This document shows positions 43,723 to 52,506 of a stretch of 64,000 bases of DNA, one piece after another. The notes under the pieces are model-generated. The model saw only the letters and a program-made list of their open reading frames with translations, made no database searches and had not been told where the DNA came from. Origin of the DNA: Tautonia rosea (lineage in GTDB: Bacteria; Planctomycetota; Planctomycetia; Isosphaerales; Isosphaeraceae). Numbering within the stretch: the first letter of the stretch is position 1; every line of letters starts with the position of its first letter. Position numbers and translations under genes: made by a program. Location: the NCBI RefSeq assembly GCF_012958305.1, contig NZ_JABBYO010000018.1, positions 62,001-126,000 on the forward strand, in the 5' to 3' direction.

Positions 43723-44625
43723 ATGCCGCCGCGATCTCGATCTGTGTTGCGATGGGTTCCGATGGTCTGCCTGCTGCTCGCCGTTCCGGCAGGGGCCGCG
43801 GAAACCCTGCGCTGGACGTTTGCCGAGGGAGACACACACTCCTATGAGCTGAACCAGACGACCGTCACCACGGCGATGGTCCAGAATCAGGAAGTCAAGA
43901 CCACCATCAATCAGACGGTGGACATGGCCTGGAAGGTGGACTCGGTCAATTCGGACGGCTCGGCGCGGGTGGCGCAGACAATCGAGCGAGTGCGGGTGTC
44001 GCTCGATTCTCAGTTCGCCAGCTTCGAGTACGACTCTCAGGACGAGGCGGCCGGCGAAGGCCCGGCGGCGATGCTCAAGCCGGTCATCGACGCCCTGGTT
44101 GGTGCTCGGGTCGTTCTGGTGATGACCCCCCGGGGCGAGGTCAACGACGTGGAGGTGCCCGACGAGATGATCGAGCGGCTCCGCAACGCCGGCCCCGGCG
44201 CCCAGGCCTTGCAGAACCTTGCCTCGGCCGAGGGTATGAAGGGTCTGATTGGCCAGTCCACCTTGATCCTGCCCGAGGAGGGAGTCGAGCCCGGTGCGAC
44301 CTGGACCCGGAAAGTCGAGCTGCCCACCCCTCAAGGGACCCTCGCCCTGACCAATACCTACAGCCTGGACGAGGCCGAATCCGATGCAACTGCCAAGATC
44401 AGTCTGTCCATGAATATCGATGAGTTCAAGGTGGCCCCCGATGCTCCCTTCGAGATGAAGGTCGAGGAACAGAACGGCACAGGCTCCTACACCTTCGATA
44501 CCGCTGCTGGCCGCCTCAGCGCGTCCGAGGTCAAGCAGGGGCTCCGCGCCGTCATCAGTGTTCAGGGTCAGGAGATCACCTCGATTACCGACTCCAACGC
44601 GACCTTTACTCGCACGGGAGACTGA
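43723..44625 (+). CDS. exported DUF6263-like protein
   Basis: 300 residues with a signal peptide (VLRWVPMVCLLLAVPAGA). The mature part begins with TLRWTFAEGDTHSYELNQTT and contains VDMAWKVDSVNSDGSARVAQTIERV, MTPRGEVNDVEVPDE, the ILPEEGVEPGATWTRKVELP core and YTFDTAAGRLSASEV. This is the beta-rich DUF6263 pattern, seen in many exported planctomycete and Bacteroidetes proteins; its function is unknown. It is followed by a hairpin at 44661-44692. Confidence 0.78.
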   Translation: MPPRSRSVLRWVPMVCLLLAVPAGAAETLRWTFAEGDTHSYELNQTTVTTAMVQNQEVKTTINQTVDMAWKVDSVNSDGSARVAQTIERVRVSLDSQFASFEYDSQDEAAGEGPAAMLKPVIDALVGARVVLVMTPRGEVNDVEVPDEMIERLRNAGPGAQALQNLASAEGMKGLIGQSTLILPEEGVEPGATWTRKVELPTPQGTLALTNTYSLDEAESDATAKISLSMNIDEFKVAPDAPFEMKVEEQNGTGSYTFDTAAGRLSASEVKQGLRAVISVQGQEITSITDSNATFTRTGD

Positions 44626-44660
44626 TCCGTTCCTCCGGGTTCAACCCCTTGATCTCTGGG

Positions 44661-44692
44661 GCGACTGGGGCTGCGTTGCGGTTTCCAGTCGC
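44661..44692 (+). terminator. hairpin after the DUF6263-like gene
   Basis: An 8-bp GCGACTGG/CCAGTCGC stem with a 16-base loop lies 35 bases past the stop; it has no T tract. Confidence 0.4.
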
Positions 44693-44744
44693 ACCGGGGA
44701 TCACCCCTCCCCACAAACCCTCTCCCCGGACCTGCCGGCCCGCC

Positions 44745-44750
44745 TACAAT
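44745..44750 (+). promoter_or_regulatory. -10 element placing the start at or near the exonuclease ATG (leaderless candidate)
   Basis: TACAAT ends 7 bases before the ATG at 44758, so transcription from it would begin at or next to the start codon. No Shine-Dalgarno sequence is present. Confidence 0.4.
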
Positions 44751-44757
44751 CGACGGC

Positions 44758-45816
44758 ATGAACCCCTCCCAAGCCGTCCTTCAGTTGACGCGAGCCGGGC
44801 TCTACTGCCCGGCCGGCGACTTCTTCATCGACCCCTGGTCGCCGGTCGATCGAGCCGTGATCACCCATGCGCATGCCGATCATGCCCGTTGGGGATCGCA
44901 GCGCTACCTCACCACTCGTGAAGGAGCCGGCGTGCTTCGCGTTCGGGTCGGAGACGAGCCGATCATCGACGCGCTGGACTACGGCCAATCCACCGAGATC
45001 AACGGTGTGCGCGTCTCCCTCCACCCGGCTGGCCACATTCTCGGTTCGAGCCAGGTGCGGGTCGAACACAAGGGGCACGTCTGGGTCGTCTCGGGAGATT
45101 ACAAGGTCGGCCCCGATGCCACCTGCTCCGTCTTCGATCCTGTGCGCTGCCACGTCTTCATCACCGAATCAACCTTCGGCCTGCCCATCTACCGCTGGCC
45201 CGATCAGTCCGAGGTGTTCGATGCGATCAACGCCTGGTGGCGCAAGAACGCCGATGAGGGTAAAGTCTGCCTGCTCTACGCCTATGCCCTGGGCAAGGCC
45301 CAGCGCTTGCTCTCCGGCCTTGATCCCTCCATCGGCCCCATTTTCTGCCACGGTGCGGTCGAAAAGCTGAACACCGCCTACCGCGAGGGGGGCGTCCCCC
45401 TGCCGCCGACCCAGTACGCCGGCCATGCCTCGAACCGAAGCGCCTGGGCTCGGGGGATCGTTATCGCCCCCCCCTCGGCCCACGGAACCCCCTGGTCGCG
45501 CAAGTTCAGCCCCTCCTCCTCGGCCTTCGCCTCCGGCTGGATGGCCATCCGGGGCACCCGTCGCCGCCGCGCCGTCGATCGCGGCTTCATCCTCTCCGAC
45601 CACGCCGACTGGCCCGGCCTGCTCGGCGCCATCGACGCCACCGGGGCCGACACCGTCTGGGCCACGCATGGCTATTCCGCCGTCCTCGTCCGCTGGCTCC
45701 GCGAGTACGGCAAAGACGCCGAGGTCGTTGCCACGCGATTCGTCGGAGAGGAGGGCATTGACGCTGAAGAATCGGAGCTCGCCGAAGTGGGTGATGTCGA
45801 CTCCGGAGAGACGTAA
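44758..45816 (+). CDS. ligase-associated DNA exonuclease (MBL-fold, beta-CASP)
   Basis: 352 residues. The metallo-beta-lactamase motif II is HAHADHARWG near residue 40. HPAGHILGSSQVRVEHKGHVWVVSGDY and FITESTFGLP follow, then a beta-CASP part (LLYAYALGKAQRLL) and the terminal GFILSDHADWPGLLGAI and VWATHGYS. This matches the exonuclease of the bacterial ATP-ligase DNA-repair system, which usually clusters with an ATP-dependent DNA ligase, an Lhr-type helicase and the phosphoesterase PdeM. Here the only ligase in view is 11.5 kb away (57289-58899, same strand). The start is discussed at the -10 element just upstream. Confidence 0.9.
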   Translation: MNPSQAVLQLTRAGLYCPAGDFFIDPWSPVDRAVITHAHADHARWGSQRYLTTREGAGVLRVRVGDEPIIDALDYGQSTEINGVRVSLHPAGHILGSSQVRVEHKGHVWVVSGDYKVGPDATCSVFDPVRCHVFITESTFGLPIYRWPDQSEVFDAINAWWRKNADEGKVCLLYAYALGKAQRLLSGLDPSIGPIFCHGAVEKLNTAYREGGVPLPPTQYAGHASNRSAWARGIVIAPPSAHGTPWSRKFSPSSSAFASGWMAIRGTRRRRAVDRGFILSDHADWPGLLGAIDATGADTVWATHGYSAVLVRWLREYGKDAEVVATRFVGEEGIDAEESELAEVGDVDSGET

Positions 45817-45820
45817 GCGA

Positions 45821-46183
45821 TCATCGCCAATGGTTCAGAACATGAATCTGATTCGGGATCATCACGCCCGAGGATTCCAGTTTGGTCATCGCGGACGTGA
45901 TGCCTGCGTCGGTCAAATTGTTGCGAGGATCATTGTCGAACCGCACGACAAGAATACCGGGATGGCTTCCCCCGACAGCGAGAACGAGGTCGTGGAGATC
46001 GGCAAAGTCTTCGTGATCTCGCGTGAGAACCAGGCGGCCTTCGGTGACAGCCCAGGCCAGGAGCCTGGCATCGGACACCGATCGTAAGCCAGCCTCTGCG
46101 GCCAGCAGCACGTCGTGACCTGCTGCCGTGAGTCGTGTGGCAAGTCGACGGCTGCCCATGTTCTCGTCAACCAGAATGATCAT
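45821..46183 (-). CDS. DUF5615 PIN-like toxin of a type II toxin-antitoxin pair
   Basis: 120 residues starting MIILVDENMGSRRLATRL, with the PIN-like Asp in VDENM, HDVLLAAEAG, LVLTRDHEDFADL and PGILVVRF. DUF5615 proteins are PIN-fold predicted nucleases paired with DUF433 antitoxins. Its ATG overlaps the antitoxin stop by 4 bases. The gene ends four bases from the convergent exonuclease gene. Confidence 0.87.
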   Translation of the reverse strand: MIILVDENMGSRRLATRLTAAGHDVLLAAEAGLRSVSDARLLAWAVTEGRLVLTRDHEDFADLHDLVLAVGGSHPGILVVRFDNDPRNNLTDAGITSAMTKLESSGVMIPNQIHVLNHWR

Positions 46184-46473
46184 GACCGAGATGGGCGATC
46201 CAGGCCCCTGGCATGCACATCGGCCGCTTCGCGGTTCCGTTCAGCCTCGATCAATGGGAGATGATGGTTCGCATACTCAAGTGCTTCTCGAACCGCTTCG
46301 ATTGGCACGTCGAATTCGTCGGCGAATTCCTCGGGGGTGTAAGGGTCGGGGCCGTGGACGGCCTCGAACACAATCGCGGCGCGGATCCGTCGCCCCTTGA
46401 GGAAAAGCTGGCGGTAATTCGAGCCGGGTCTCGGCTCAAGGTACTGGTACTGAGTAACAGTTGTCATGGCCAT
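46180..46473 (-). CDS. DUF433 antitoxin
   Basis: 97 residues from the ATG at 46473. QYLEPRPGSNYRQLFLKGRRIRA, then TPEEFADEFDVPIEAVREALEYANHHL, is the DUF433 winged-helix pattern. The C-terminal tail (ERNREAADVHARG) likely wraps the toxin. It is the first gene of the pair, coupled to the DUF5615 gene. Such antitoxins usually repress their own promoter; no operator was identified. Confidence 0.85.
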   Translation of the reverse strand: MAMTTVTQYQYLEPRPGSNYRQLFLKGRRIRAAIVFEAVHGPDPYTPEEFADEFDVPIEAVREALEYANHHLPLIEAERNREAADVHARGLDRPSRS

Positions 46474-46532
46474 CGTATTGCTCCCGATCACCGAAGACCA
46501 TTGTGTGTGTTCGTTCCTCAAGCAGATCAAAG

Positions 46533-46576
46533 ATCAATGTCCCGCGCCGAGTACGCTTCTTCCATGATGAACTTGA
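46533..46576 (-). repeat. 44-bp copy of the topoisomerase B-subunit 3' end
   Basis: Matches 47465-47508 at 43 of 44 positions and reads KFIMEEAYSARDID then Leu-stop, against the true gene's KFIMEEAYSARDIDI-stop. It is in frame with, and directly after, the RHH-like gene stop. The two copies flank a 0.9-kb segment with two small genes. Confidence 0.9.
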
Positions 46577-46586
46577 TTGCAGACCT

Positions 46587-46889
46587 TCACGATCCAGCAC
46601 GCTCTTGCCGATCCCGTTCCCAGACTTCTCGCTCAAGTTCATCCCAATCTTCGCGAGTCATTGGGGTTGCCGGGCCGTTTTCAAGCGCCTCGATGAGCTT
46701 CGCATCGATCCCGGCCTTCGCCTGACGGAGTTGGGCCTCTCGGACGAGGGCCAGGGGGTACTCACCGGCCGAGGCACAACCCTGCTCTGCTGCCTGGGCT
46801 TCGATGAATAACCTTATCTCATTGGGCAAGAGAGATCGTAATCGTTGACATGCTTGGTTCCGTTTCGGCGAAGCGGGAATTGATCTCAT
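46587..46889 (-). CDS. ribbon-helix-helix (ParD-like) antitoxin-like protein
   Basis: 100 residues. The RSLLPNEIRLFIEAQAAEQGC and ASAGEYPLALVREAQLRQ segments match ParD/CopG-type antitoxins. The C-terminal half PATPMTREDWDELEREVWERD fits the toxin-binding helix. The first 15 residues precede the usual start, and the ATG overlaps the stop of the membrane-protein gene (ATGA), so a shorter start inside is possible. No ParE-like toxin follows: the next 44 bases are the topoisomerase 3'-end copy. It may be an orphan, or the remnant of a pair. Confidence 0.72.
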   Translation of the reverse strand: MRSIPASPKRNQACQRLRSLLPNEIRLFIEAQAAEQGCASAGEYPLALVREAQLRQAKAGIDAKLIEALENGPATPMTREDWDELEREVWERDRQERAGS

Positions 46890-47428
46890 GGCGGTCCCGC
46901 TGATCCGGACAGCGGTCGGTTCTCCTCGGATCGAGAATGAATCGATCTCGTGAGGGTGATCAGTCCGACCGCCGAGGCGAGGACGACCCCGATCACTCCG
47001 TGGCCGACTCGGAGAAATTGCTCGCGGTGTTTCGTGCGGAACTCCGTCTCACACGCAACGCAGGAGCAGTATTCGAAGCGAAGCGTTTGCGACGCCAGAA
47101 AAGCGTCGTCATACGTTGCGTCGTGAAGTGTCGTCAACCATCGGCTCGTCGGGAGGTCGGGGGTGAGCGAGGCGTGGGGGCCTTCGAGTCCGGCACCGAG
47201 GCCCAGGCCAAGGTAGCCCCAGCCGGATATCGCGGCCGCCGTCATGAACCGACGTCCACTCTTGCGAAGCACGAACGCCCCGAGGATGGCCGCCGCGTAG
47301 AGCCCGAGCAGGAGCGTGAAGATCGGATCGAGCCAGCCCCCGGCCCCGGGACGCAACAATGCGACGACAATCCCGGTGAGCAGCACGAGCATCAGGAGCC
47401 TGGAGATGATGGAAGAACGCATCGTCAT
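46886..47428 (-). CDS. small membrane protein with CxCxxC motif, unknown
   Basis: 180 residues with about four TM helices (RLLMLVLLTGIVVALL, IFTLLLGLYAAAILGAFVL, MTAAAISGWGYLGLGLGAG, GVIGVVLASAVGLITL). A loop between TM3 and TM4 holds FEYCSCVACETEFRTKHREQF, where CSCVAC could bind metal. I do not recognise the family. It lies 30 bases after the topoisomerase B subunit and overlaps the RHH-like gene. Confidence 0.6.
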   Translation of the reverse strand: MTMRSSIISRLLMLVLLTGIVVALLRPGAGGWLDPIFTLLLGLYAAAILGAFVLRKSGRRFMTAAAISGWGYLGLGLGAGLEGPHASLTPDLPTSRWLTTLHDATYDDAFLASQTLRFEYCSCVACETEFRTKHREQFLRVGHGVIGVVLASAVGLITLTRSIHSRSEENRPLSGSAGPP

Positions 47429-47458
47429 CGTCGTCGAGAGCTGCGTGAGGTCGGGTCG

Positions 47459-49375
47459 CTAGATATCAATATCCCGCGCCGAGTACGCTTCTTCCATGAT
47501 GAACTTGAACCGGGCCTCCGGCTCCTTGCCCATCAGGTCAGAGACGGTGTGATCGGTGTACGGCCGGTCTTCGTCGGGGATCGAAACACGGAGCAGGCGG
47601 CGACGGCTCGGGTCGAGGGTGGTTTCAAAGAGAAGCTTGGCCGGCATCTCGCCCAGCCCCTTGAAGCGGGTGATCGTGGGCTTGGCGTTCTTGGGGAGCT
47701 TGTTCAGGATCGCGTCACGTTCGCGGTCGTCGGCGGCCCAGTAGTTTTCCTTGCCGTAAGTCACCTTGTAGAGCGGTGGGCAGGCCAGGTAAACCCGCCC
47801 GGCGTCCATCAGGTCCGGCAGGTGCCGATAAAAGAACGTGAGCAACAAGGTGGCGATGTGATGCCCGTCGCTGTCGGCATCGGTCAGGAGGATAATCTTG
47901 CCGTAGCGCAGACGGGCCGGGTCGTAATGCTCGTCGATCCCGCAGCCGAGCGCACTGACCAGGTCGGTCAGCTCCTTGTTTTCGAGCAGTTTCCCCTTCG
48001 TCGCTTGCTCGGCGTTCAGAACCTTGCCGCGTAAGGGGAGAATCGCCTGGATGTGCCGGTCGCGCCCTTGCTTGGCCGAGCCACCGGCAGAGTCCCCCTC
48101 GACGATGAACAACTCGGAGCGCTCGGGATCGGTACTGTCACAATCGTGCAGCTTGCCGGGAAGATTGAGGCGGTTGCTGATCGCCGTCTTCCGTCGCACC
48201 TGGCTGGCGGCGGCCCGACTGGCCTCGCGAGCCTTGGCCGACTGGATCACGCGATGAACAATCGCGTCGGCGATGCTCTTGTTCTTGATCAGGAAGTCTT
48301 CGAGCCGGGGACGCACCATCGAATCGACGAGTGCGCGAACCTCAGGGTTGTTCAGGCGTCCCTTCGTCTGCCCCTGGAACTGCGGCTCGCGAACGCAGAC
48401 GGAGAGAATCGCCGTCAGGCCCTCGCGGATGTCCTCGGCCTTGATCTCCGGCCCCTTTTTCGCCAGTTCGTGGTCCTTGATGAACTTCTGCACGGCCGCC
48501 CGCACCGCTTCCCGAAGGCCCGACTCGTGCGTACCGCCGTCTCGGGTGGGAATCGTATTCACGAACGAGCGAATGTCTTCATCCGTCGCCTCGGTCCAGG
48601 CCAGGGCGACTTCCAGGCGCAGGTCGTCTTCCTCGCGTTCCAGCACGAAGGGAGAGGAGGCGACTCGCACATCGTCGCGGCCCTTGTTCACCGCGTCGAG
48701 GAAGTCGCTCACGCCGCCGTCGTGGCGGTACTCGACCGAGGTCCCCGCCCGCTCGTCGACGAACTGGATCGAGAGCCCCTTGTTCAAATACGTTTTGACT
48801 TCCAGACGCTCGGCGATCAGGTTCGGATCGTAGATCGCATCCACGAAGATTTCCGGGTCCGGCGTGAAGCTGACGGTCGTGCCCGACCCCCGAGCCGGTT
48901 CCCCCTTTTCGACGTTCCCCAGCGACTTGCCCCGCGTGTAGCGCTGGGTCCAGACGTGACCGTCACGCTTGACCTGCACCTCCAGGCGTTCGCTCAATGC
49001 GTTGACCACGCTCGCCCCCACCCCGTGGAGGCCGCCGGCCACCTTGTAGGCGTCGTTGTCGAACTTGCCGCCAGCGTGAAGGGTAGTGAAGATCACCTCG
49101 AGCGCACTTTTTCCGGTCTTTGCATGAACATCAATCGGAATCCCTCGCCCGTTGTCCGACACTGAGCAGGTCTTGCCGTTCTTCGACAGGGTCACGACGA
49201 TCCGCGTTGCGTGGCCGTTCATCACCTCGTCGATCGCGTTATCGACGATCTCCCAGAGCAAATGATGCAGGCCCGCCTTGTCCACTCCGCCAATGTACAT
49301 GCCCGGCCGTCTCCGGACGGCTTCGAGCCCCTCCAGAACGGTGATCGATTCGGCGTTATAGGTTCCAACGGCCAT
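47459..49375 (-). CDS. type II DNA topoisomerase subunit B (GyrB/ParE)
   Basis: 638 residues. GHKL ATPase: ITVLEGLEAVRRRPGMYIGG, EIVDNAIDEV (catalytic Glu), DNGRGIPI, AGGLHGVGASVVNALS. Transducer: QTKGRLNNPEVR. TOPRIM: FIVEGDSAGGSAKQGRD, LLTDADSDGHHI. C-terminus: ITRFKGLGEMPAKLLFETTLDP. Length and the GEMPAKLLFETTLDP wording are close to both GyrB and ParE; with the A subunit 330 bases upstream I cannot decide gyrase from topo IV. AAGGA is 9 bases before the ATG. The last 44 bp are duplicated at 46533-46576. Confidence 0.95.
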   Translation of the reverse strand: MAVGTYNAESITVLEGLEAVRRRPGMYIGGVDKAGLHHLLWEIVDNAIDEVMNGHATRIVVTLSKNGKTCSVSDNGRGIPIDVHAKTGKSALEVIFTTLHAGGKFDNDAYKVAGGLHGVGASVVNALSERLEVQVKRDGHVWTQRYTRGKSLGNVEKGEPARGSGTTVSFTPDPEIFVDAIYDPNLIAERLEVKTYLNKGLSIQFVDERAGTSVEYRHDGGVSDFLDAVNKGRDDVRVASSPFVLEREEDDLRLEVALAWTEATDEDIRSFVNTIPTRDGGTHESGLREAVRAAVQKFIKDHELAKKGPEIKAEDIREGLTAILSVCVREPQFQGQTKGRLNNPEVRALVDSMVRPRLEDFLIKNKSIADAIVHRVIQSAKAREASRAAASQVRRKTAISNRLNLPGKLHDCDSTDPERSELFIVEGDSAGGSAKQGRDRHIQAILPLRGKVLNAEQATKGKLLENKELTDLVSALGCGIDEHYDPARLRYGKIILLTDADSDGHHIATLLLTFFYRHLPDLMDAGRVYLACPPLYKVTYGKENYWAADDRERDAILNKLPKNAKPTITRFKGLGEMPAKLLFETTLDPSRRRLLRVSIPDEDRPYTDHTVSDLMGKEPEARFKFIMEEAYSARDIDI

Positions 49376-49405
49376 CGGCTTCGATCCTTCTCGGGTCGGG
49401 ACAGG

Positions 49406-49687
49406 TCAGCGGTCGATTTCGGGGTCGAGGGGGTGGAACATCGCGGCCCGACGTTCCTGCAGGGTCCGTTCTCCCAACCATCGCCGCGGGTTGCCGCACA
49501 TCCAGCACGAACAGGAGGCGAGGTGGTCGTGATCCTTCCGGGCGAAACGATCGCGATCCTTGGTGTCCAAGTCCATGAACATCGTGGAGCGTCGAGCCCA
49601 GGCGATCATCCGCGTTCGGTGATGCCTTCGGACGCCTCGCTTTGGTGGCACCGTCGCTGGCTCCGTCGGGTTCGAATCCTCGCTCAT
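49406..49687 (-). CDS. conserved small Cys protein (CxCxxCGNPR) between topoisomerase subunits
   Basis: 93 residues from an ATG with GGAG 10 bases upstream. A Pro/Thr-rich N-terminus is followed by RRHHRTRMIAWARR, then DHLASCSCWMCGNPRRWLGE and TLQERRA. The C-x-C-x2-C-G-N-P-R tail is a recurring small-protein family in several phyla, as I recall, and may be a zinc site; function unknown. It lies 21 bases after the A-subunit stop and 30 before the B-subunit start, so it is almost certainly part of that operon. Confidence 0.8.
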   Translation of the reverse strand: MSEDSNPTEPATVPPKRGVRRHHRTRMIAWARRSTMFMDLDTKDRDRFARKDHDHLASCSCWMCGNPRRWLGERTLQERRAAMFHPLDPEIDR

Positions 49688-49708
49688 TGGTCAGAGTCTC
49701 CCACCCAC

Positions 49709-52183
49709 TCACGAACGCTCCTGATCCACCTGATCCATCGGCGGCACCGGGGTTGCTTCGGGCAAGACAACCTCCGTGATCGACCCGCGCTGCATGATCG
49801 CGTATCCCTTACCGCCTCGACTGGTGACGGGATACTTCGACGCCCGCAGCGATTGCACCGCTCCTCGGCTGGTGCGGACCTCCAGGCCGTCTCCCTTCGC
49901 TCCGGCCAGGGTGAAGCCGAGCACGCGGTCCTTGGCATCAAGCCGGATGGCGCTCACCCCCTTGGCTACCCCGGAAACCACGTTCGCCTCATCGACCGGG
50001 AAGACCAAAATGCGGGCCGATCGCGTGACGAGGCAGACATTCTCCGATCCGTCCGACGCCTCGACCCCGATCACCGCATCATCCGGGTAGCTCGCATCGA
50101 GCCGAACAATCCCGCGCCCCTTCTTGGTCGAGACGGGAGCCACGTAACTGAGCGAGAACCGCAACGTCTTTCCCCCGGCCGTCACCGCCACGCCATACGG
50201 CGGCGGAGCGGTCTTGCCGTCGCCGTTGCTTGAGCCGTGGCCGTCGCCGTTGCTGCCCGGCTGCAGGTCGGCATCAAGATAACCCTGCCGCGCCTTGCCG
50301 TTCTTCGACGTCGGGGCCTTGGGCGAGGGCAGGCACCTCGGGTCGTGACAGACGACGCCGACGATCGACTCCTGATCCTCAAAGGCAAATTGCCGCTGGA
50401 TCGGCTCGCCGTGGCCGGTGGTCATCACGATGTCGTTGACCCGGAGCGTGTAGGCCACGCCTCGGGTCGTGAAGATCGTCATTGTCTGCCGCGCCCGGCA
50501 GCGGAAGACCCAGCCCACGCGGTCCTCATCTCTCACGCGGATGCTCGCCACGTCGGTAAACGACTTCTGCCGCTTCACCCAGCCGTCTCGGGTGACGATC
50601 ACCCAGGCGTCCTCGTCAACAATGTAATCTTCCTCGCGGAACTCGACCGTCTCGACCGGCCCCTCAATCATCGTCCGGCGCGGGTCGCCATACTTCCGGG
50701 AAATCGCCTTCAGTTCTTCCCGGATCAACCCCCAGCGGGCCGGCTCATCGGCCAGCAAGGCCTGCAGCTCGGCGGCTCGGACACGTCGGTCGGCGAGCTC
50801 ATCAAGGATGTCCTGAATTTCCAGCTTGCCCAGGCGATAGAGCTTCGTCTCCAGCACCGCGTCGGCCTGAAGCTCCGAGAGGTCGAACCGCTCGATCAGC
50901 TTCGGCGCGGCGTCGGCCTTGCCGTCGCTGGCCCGGATGATGGCGATGGCCTCATCCAGGTTGTTGAAGACGATCGCAAAGCCTTCCAGGATGTGAATGC
51001 GTCGCAAGACCGCGTCCAGCTCGTGCTGAAGCCGGCGAGTCACGACCTGCATCCGGAAGTCGAGGAAGTGGACCAGAATCGACTTCAAATCGAGCCGGGC
51101 TGGTACGGCCACCTCGGCCTCGGCGGCCGGCTGCAGGCAGGTCAGGTTGACGTTGAAGTTGTTCTGCAGCGGCGTGTTCTTGAACAGGTACGCGAGGGCC
51201 GCATCGGCGTTCGCGCCGGGCTTCAGGTCCAGGACGATCCGGATGTCATCCGTGCTCAGGTCCTTCACGTTCGTCAGTTGCGGCACCTGCCCCCGGCCAA
51301 TCAGGTCGCCGATCCGCAGGACGAGAGGGTCTTTTTCGACCCCGTACGGAATCGACGTGATCACGATCCGGTTCGGGTTCTTCGGATCGGTTTCGTACGT
51401 CCCTCGCAGCTTGATCGTCCCCTGGCCGGTGGCGTAGATCTGCCGGATCTCGTCGCCGCTGTTCAAAATCACGCCACCGGTCGGGAAGTCCGGCCCTTGA
51501 ATGTGCTTGAGCAGCTTCTCGACCGGCACGTCGCGATCCTTGTCGAGCAGCGCGATCAGCGCGTTGCAGACCTCCTTCAGGTTGTGCGGCGGGATATTGG
51601 TCGCCATGCCAACGGCAATCCCCGACGCCCCGTTGACCAGCAGGTTCGGAATCTGCGCGGGCAGGACGATCGGCTCATCGGCCGTCGAGGCGTAGTTCGG
51701 CCGGAAATCGACCGTTCCCTCGCGCAGCTCACTCAGCAGCTCGGTGGCGATCGGCATCAAGCGGCATTCGGTGTACCGCATCGCGGCCGGAGGGTCGCCG
51801 TCGATCGAGCCGAAGTTGCCGTAGCCTTCAATCAACGGATACCGCAGGCTGAACGATTGCGCCATCCGCACCTGGGCGTCGTAAATCGACTGGTCGCCGT
51901 GCGGGTGATAGCTCTTCATCACCTCGCCCACGACGGCCGCACTCTTGACGTACCGGCTGTCGCTCGAAACCCGCAGATCGGCCCACATTGCGTACAAAAT
52001 GCGCCGTTGCACCGGCTTCAGGCCGTCGCGCACGTCGGGCAAGGCCCGCGACGTGATCACGCTCAGGGCGTAATTCAGGTACCGTTCCCTGGTCGCCTCG
52101 GCCAGGGGAACCACCTCGATCACCTCGTTGCGCCCGGCTCCGTCGCCCTGGGCCCCTCGATTCGATTGCCGTTTTCGGGCCAT
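49709..52183 (-). CDS. type II DNA topoisomerase subunit A (GyrA/ParC)
   Basis: 824 residues from the ATG at 52183 with GAGG 5 bases upstream. The breakage-reunion domain shows [60 protein letters not shown] with the catalytic Tyr at 137, and [21 protein letters not shown] coiled tower (about 400-480) and beta-pinwheel blades follow, including [10 protein letters not shown] and [10 protein letters not shown] Gly/Asn/Ser-rich linker (about 625-665) splits the pinwheel. A canonical GyrA-box QRRGGKG was not found; a STKKGRGI stretch is at that place, so topo IV type is possible. Confidence 0.95.
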   Translation of the reverse strand: MARKRQSNRGAQGDGAGRNEVIEVVPLAEATRERYLNYALSVITSRALPDVRDGLKPVQRRILYAMWADLRVSSDSRYVKSAAVVGEVMKSYHPHGDQSIYDAQVRMAQSFSLRYPLIEGYGNFGSIDGDPPAAMRYTECRLMPIATELLSELREGTVDFRPNYASTADEPIVLPAQIPNLLVNGASGIAVGMATNIPPHNLKEVCNALIALLDKDRDVPVEKLLKHIQGPDFPTGGVILNSGDEIRQIYATGQGTIKLRGTYETDPKNPNRIVITSIPYGVEKDPLVLRIGDLIGRGQVPQLTNVKDLSTDDIRIVLDLKPGANADAALAYLFKNTPLQNNFNVNLTCLQPAAEAEVAVPARLDLKSILVHFLDFRMQVVTRRLQHELDAVLRRIHILEGFAIVFNNLDEAIAIIRASDGKADAAPKLIERFDLSELQADAVLETKLYRLGKLEIQDILDELADRRVRAAELQALLADEPARWGLIREELKAISRKYGDPRRTMIEGPVETVEFREEDYIVDEDAWVIVTRDGWVKRQKSFTDVASIRVRDEDRVGWVFRCRARQTMTIFTTRGVAYTLRVNDIVMTTGHGEPIQRQFAFEDQESIVGVVCHDPRCLPSPKAPTSKNGKARQGYLDADLQPGSNGDGHGSSNGDGKTAPPPYGVAVTAGGKTLRFSLSYVAPVSTKKGRGIVRLDASYPDDAVIGVEASDGSENVCLVTRSARILVFPVDEANVVSGVAKGVSAIRLDAKDRVLGFTLAGAKGDGLEVRTSRGAVQSLRASKYPVTSRGGKGYAIMQRGSITEVVLPEATPVPPMDQVDQERS

Positions 52184-52506
52184 ATCCGCCTCGTGCTCAG
52201 ACGATCGGGCACGCCCGGCCCGTTCAGTCCCTCCGTTCATCGCGTACTTTACGATAATACGATCGGTCGAACAGTGCAATCGGGTTGAGTGTACAAAATC
52301 ATCGTAATGCTCGCCGCGACCTCCTCAACAGGAGCGTGACCAGCCGCACAGCCATCGGGGAGCTCGTCGCCTTCGACCTCCCCGACGACGCGTTCAGGAC
52401 GTTCACCCCTCCCACCGACACGGCCGTCCCGCCCCCGCGTTCCCCAGGGGCTCGATCGGGTCAGAACGGCCTTCGATCGGTGTGTAACCTGTTGCTTTGG
52501 AACAGG
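52184..52506. other. gap between topoisomerase A and surface-protein gene ends
   Basis: 323 bases. It carries the promoter region of the topoisomerase operon (AT-rich patch about 52240-52310) and, at 52487-52509, an AACCTGTT/AACAGGTT hairpin overlapping the surface-protein stop codon. Nothing else was seen. Confidence 0.45.

Noticed and set aside
46436-46642. Possible ParE-like toxin after the RHH antitoxin
   Set aside because: Translation shows no ParE features; the region is mainly the topoisomerase 3'-end copy and the DUF433 upstream region.
49709-52183. Naming the topoisomerase pair gyrA/gyrB outright
   Set aside because: No canonical GyrA box was seen and both subunits are near the shared length range; gyrase and topo IV cannot be separated by eye.
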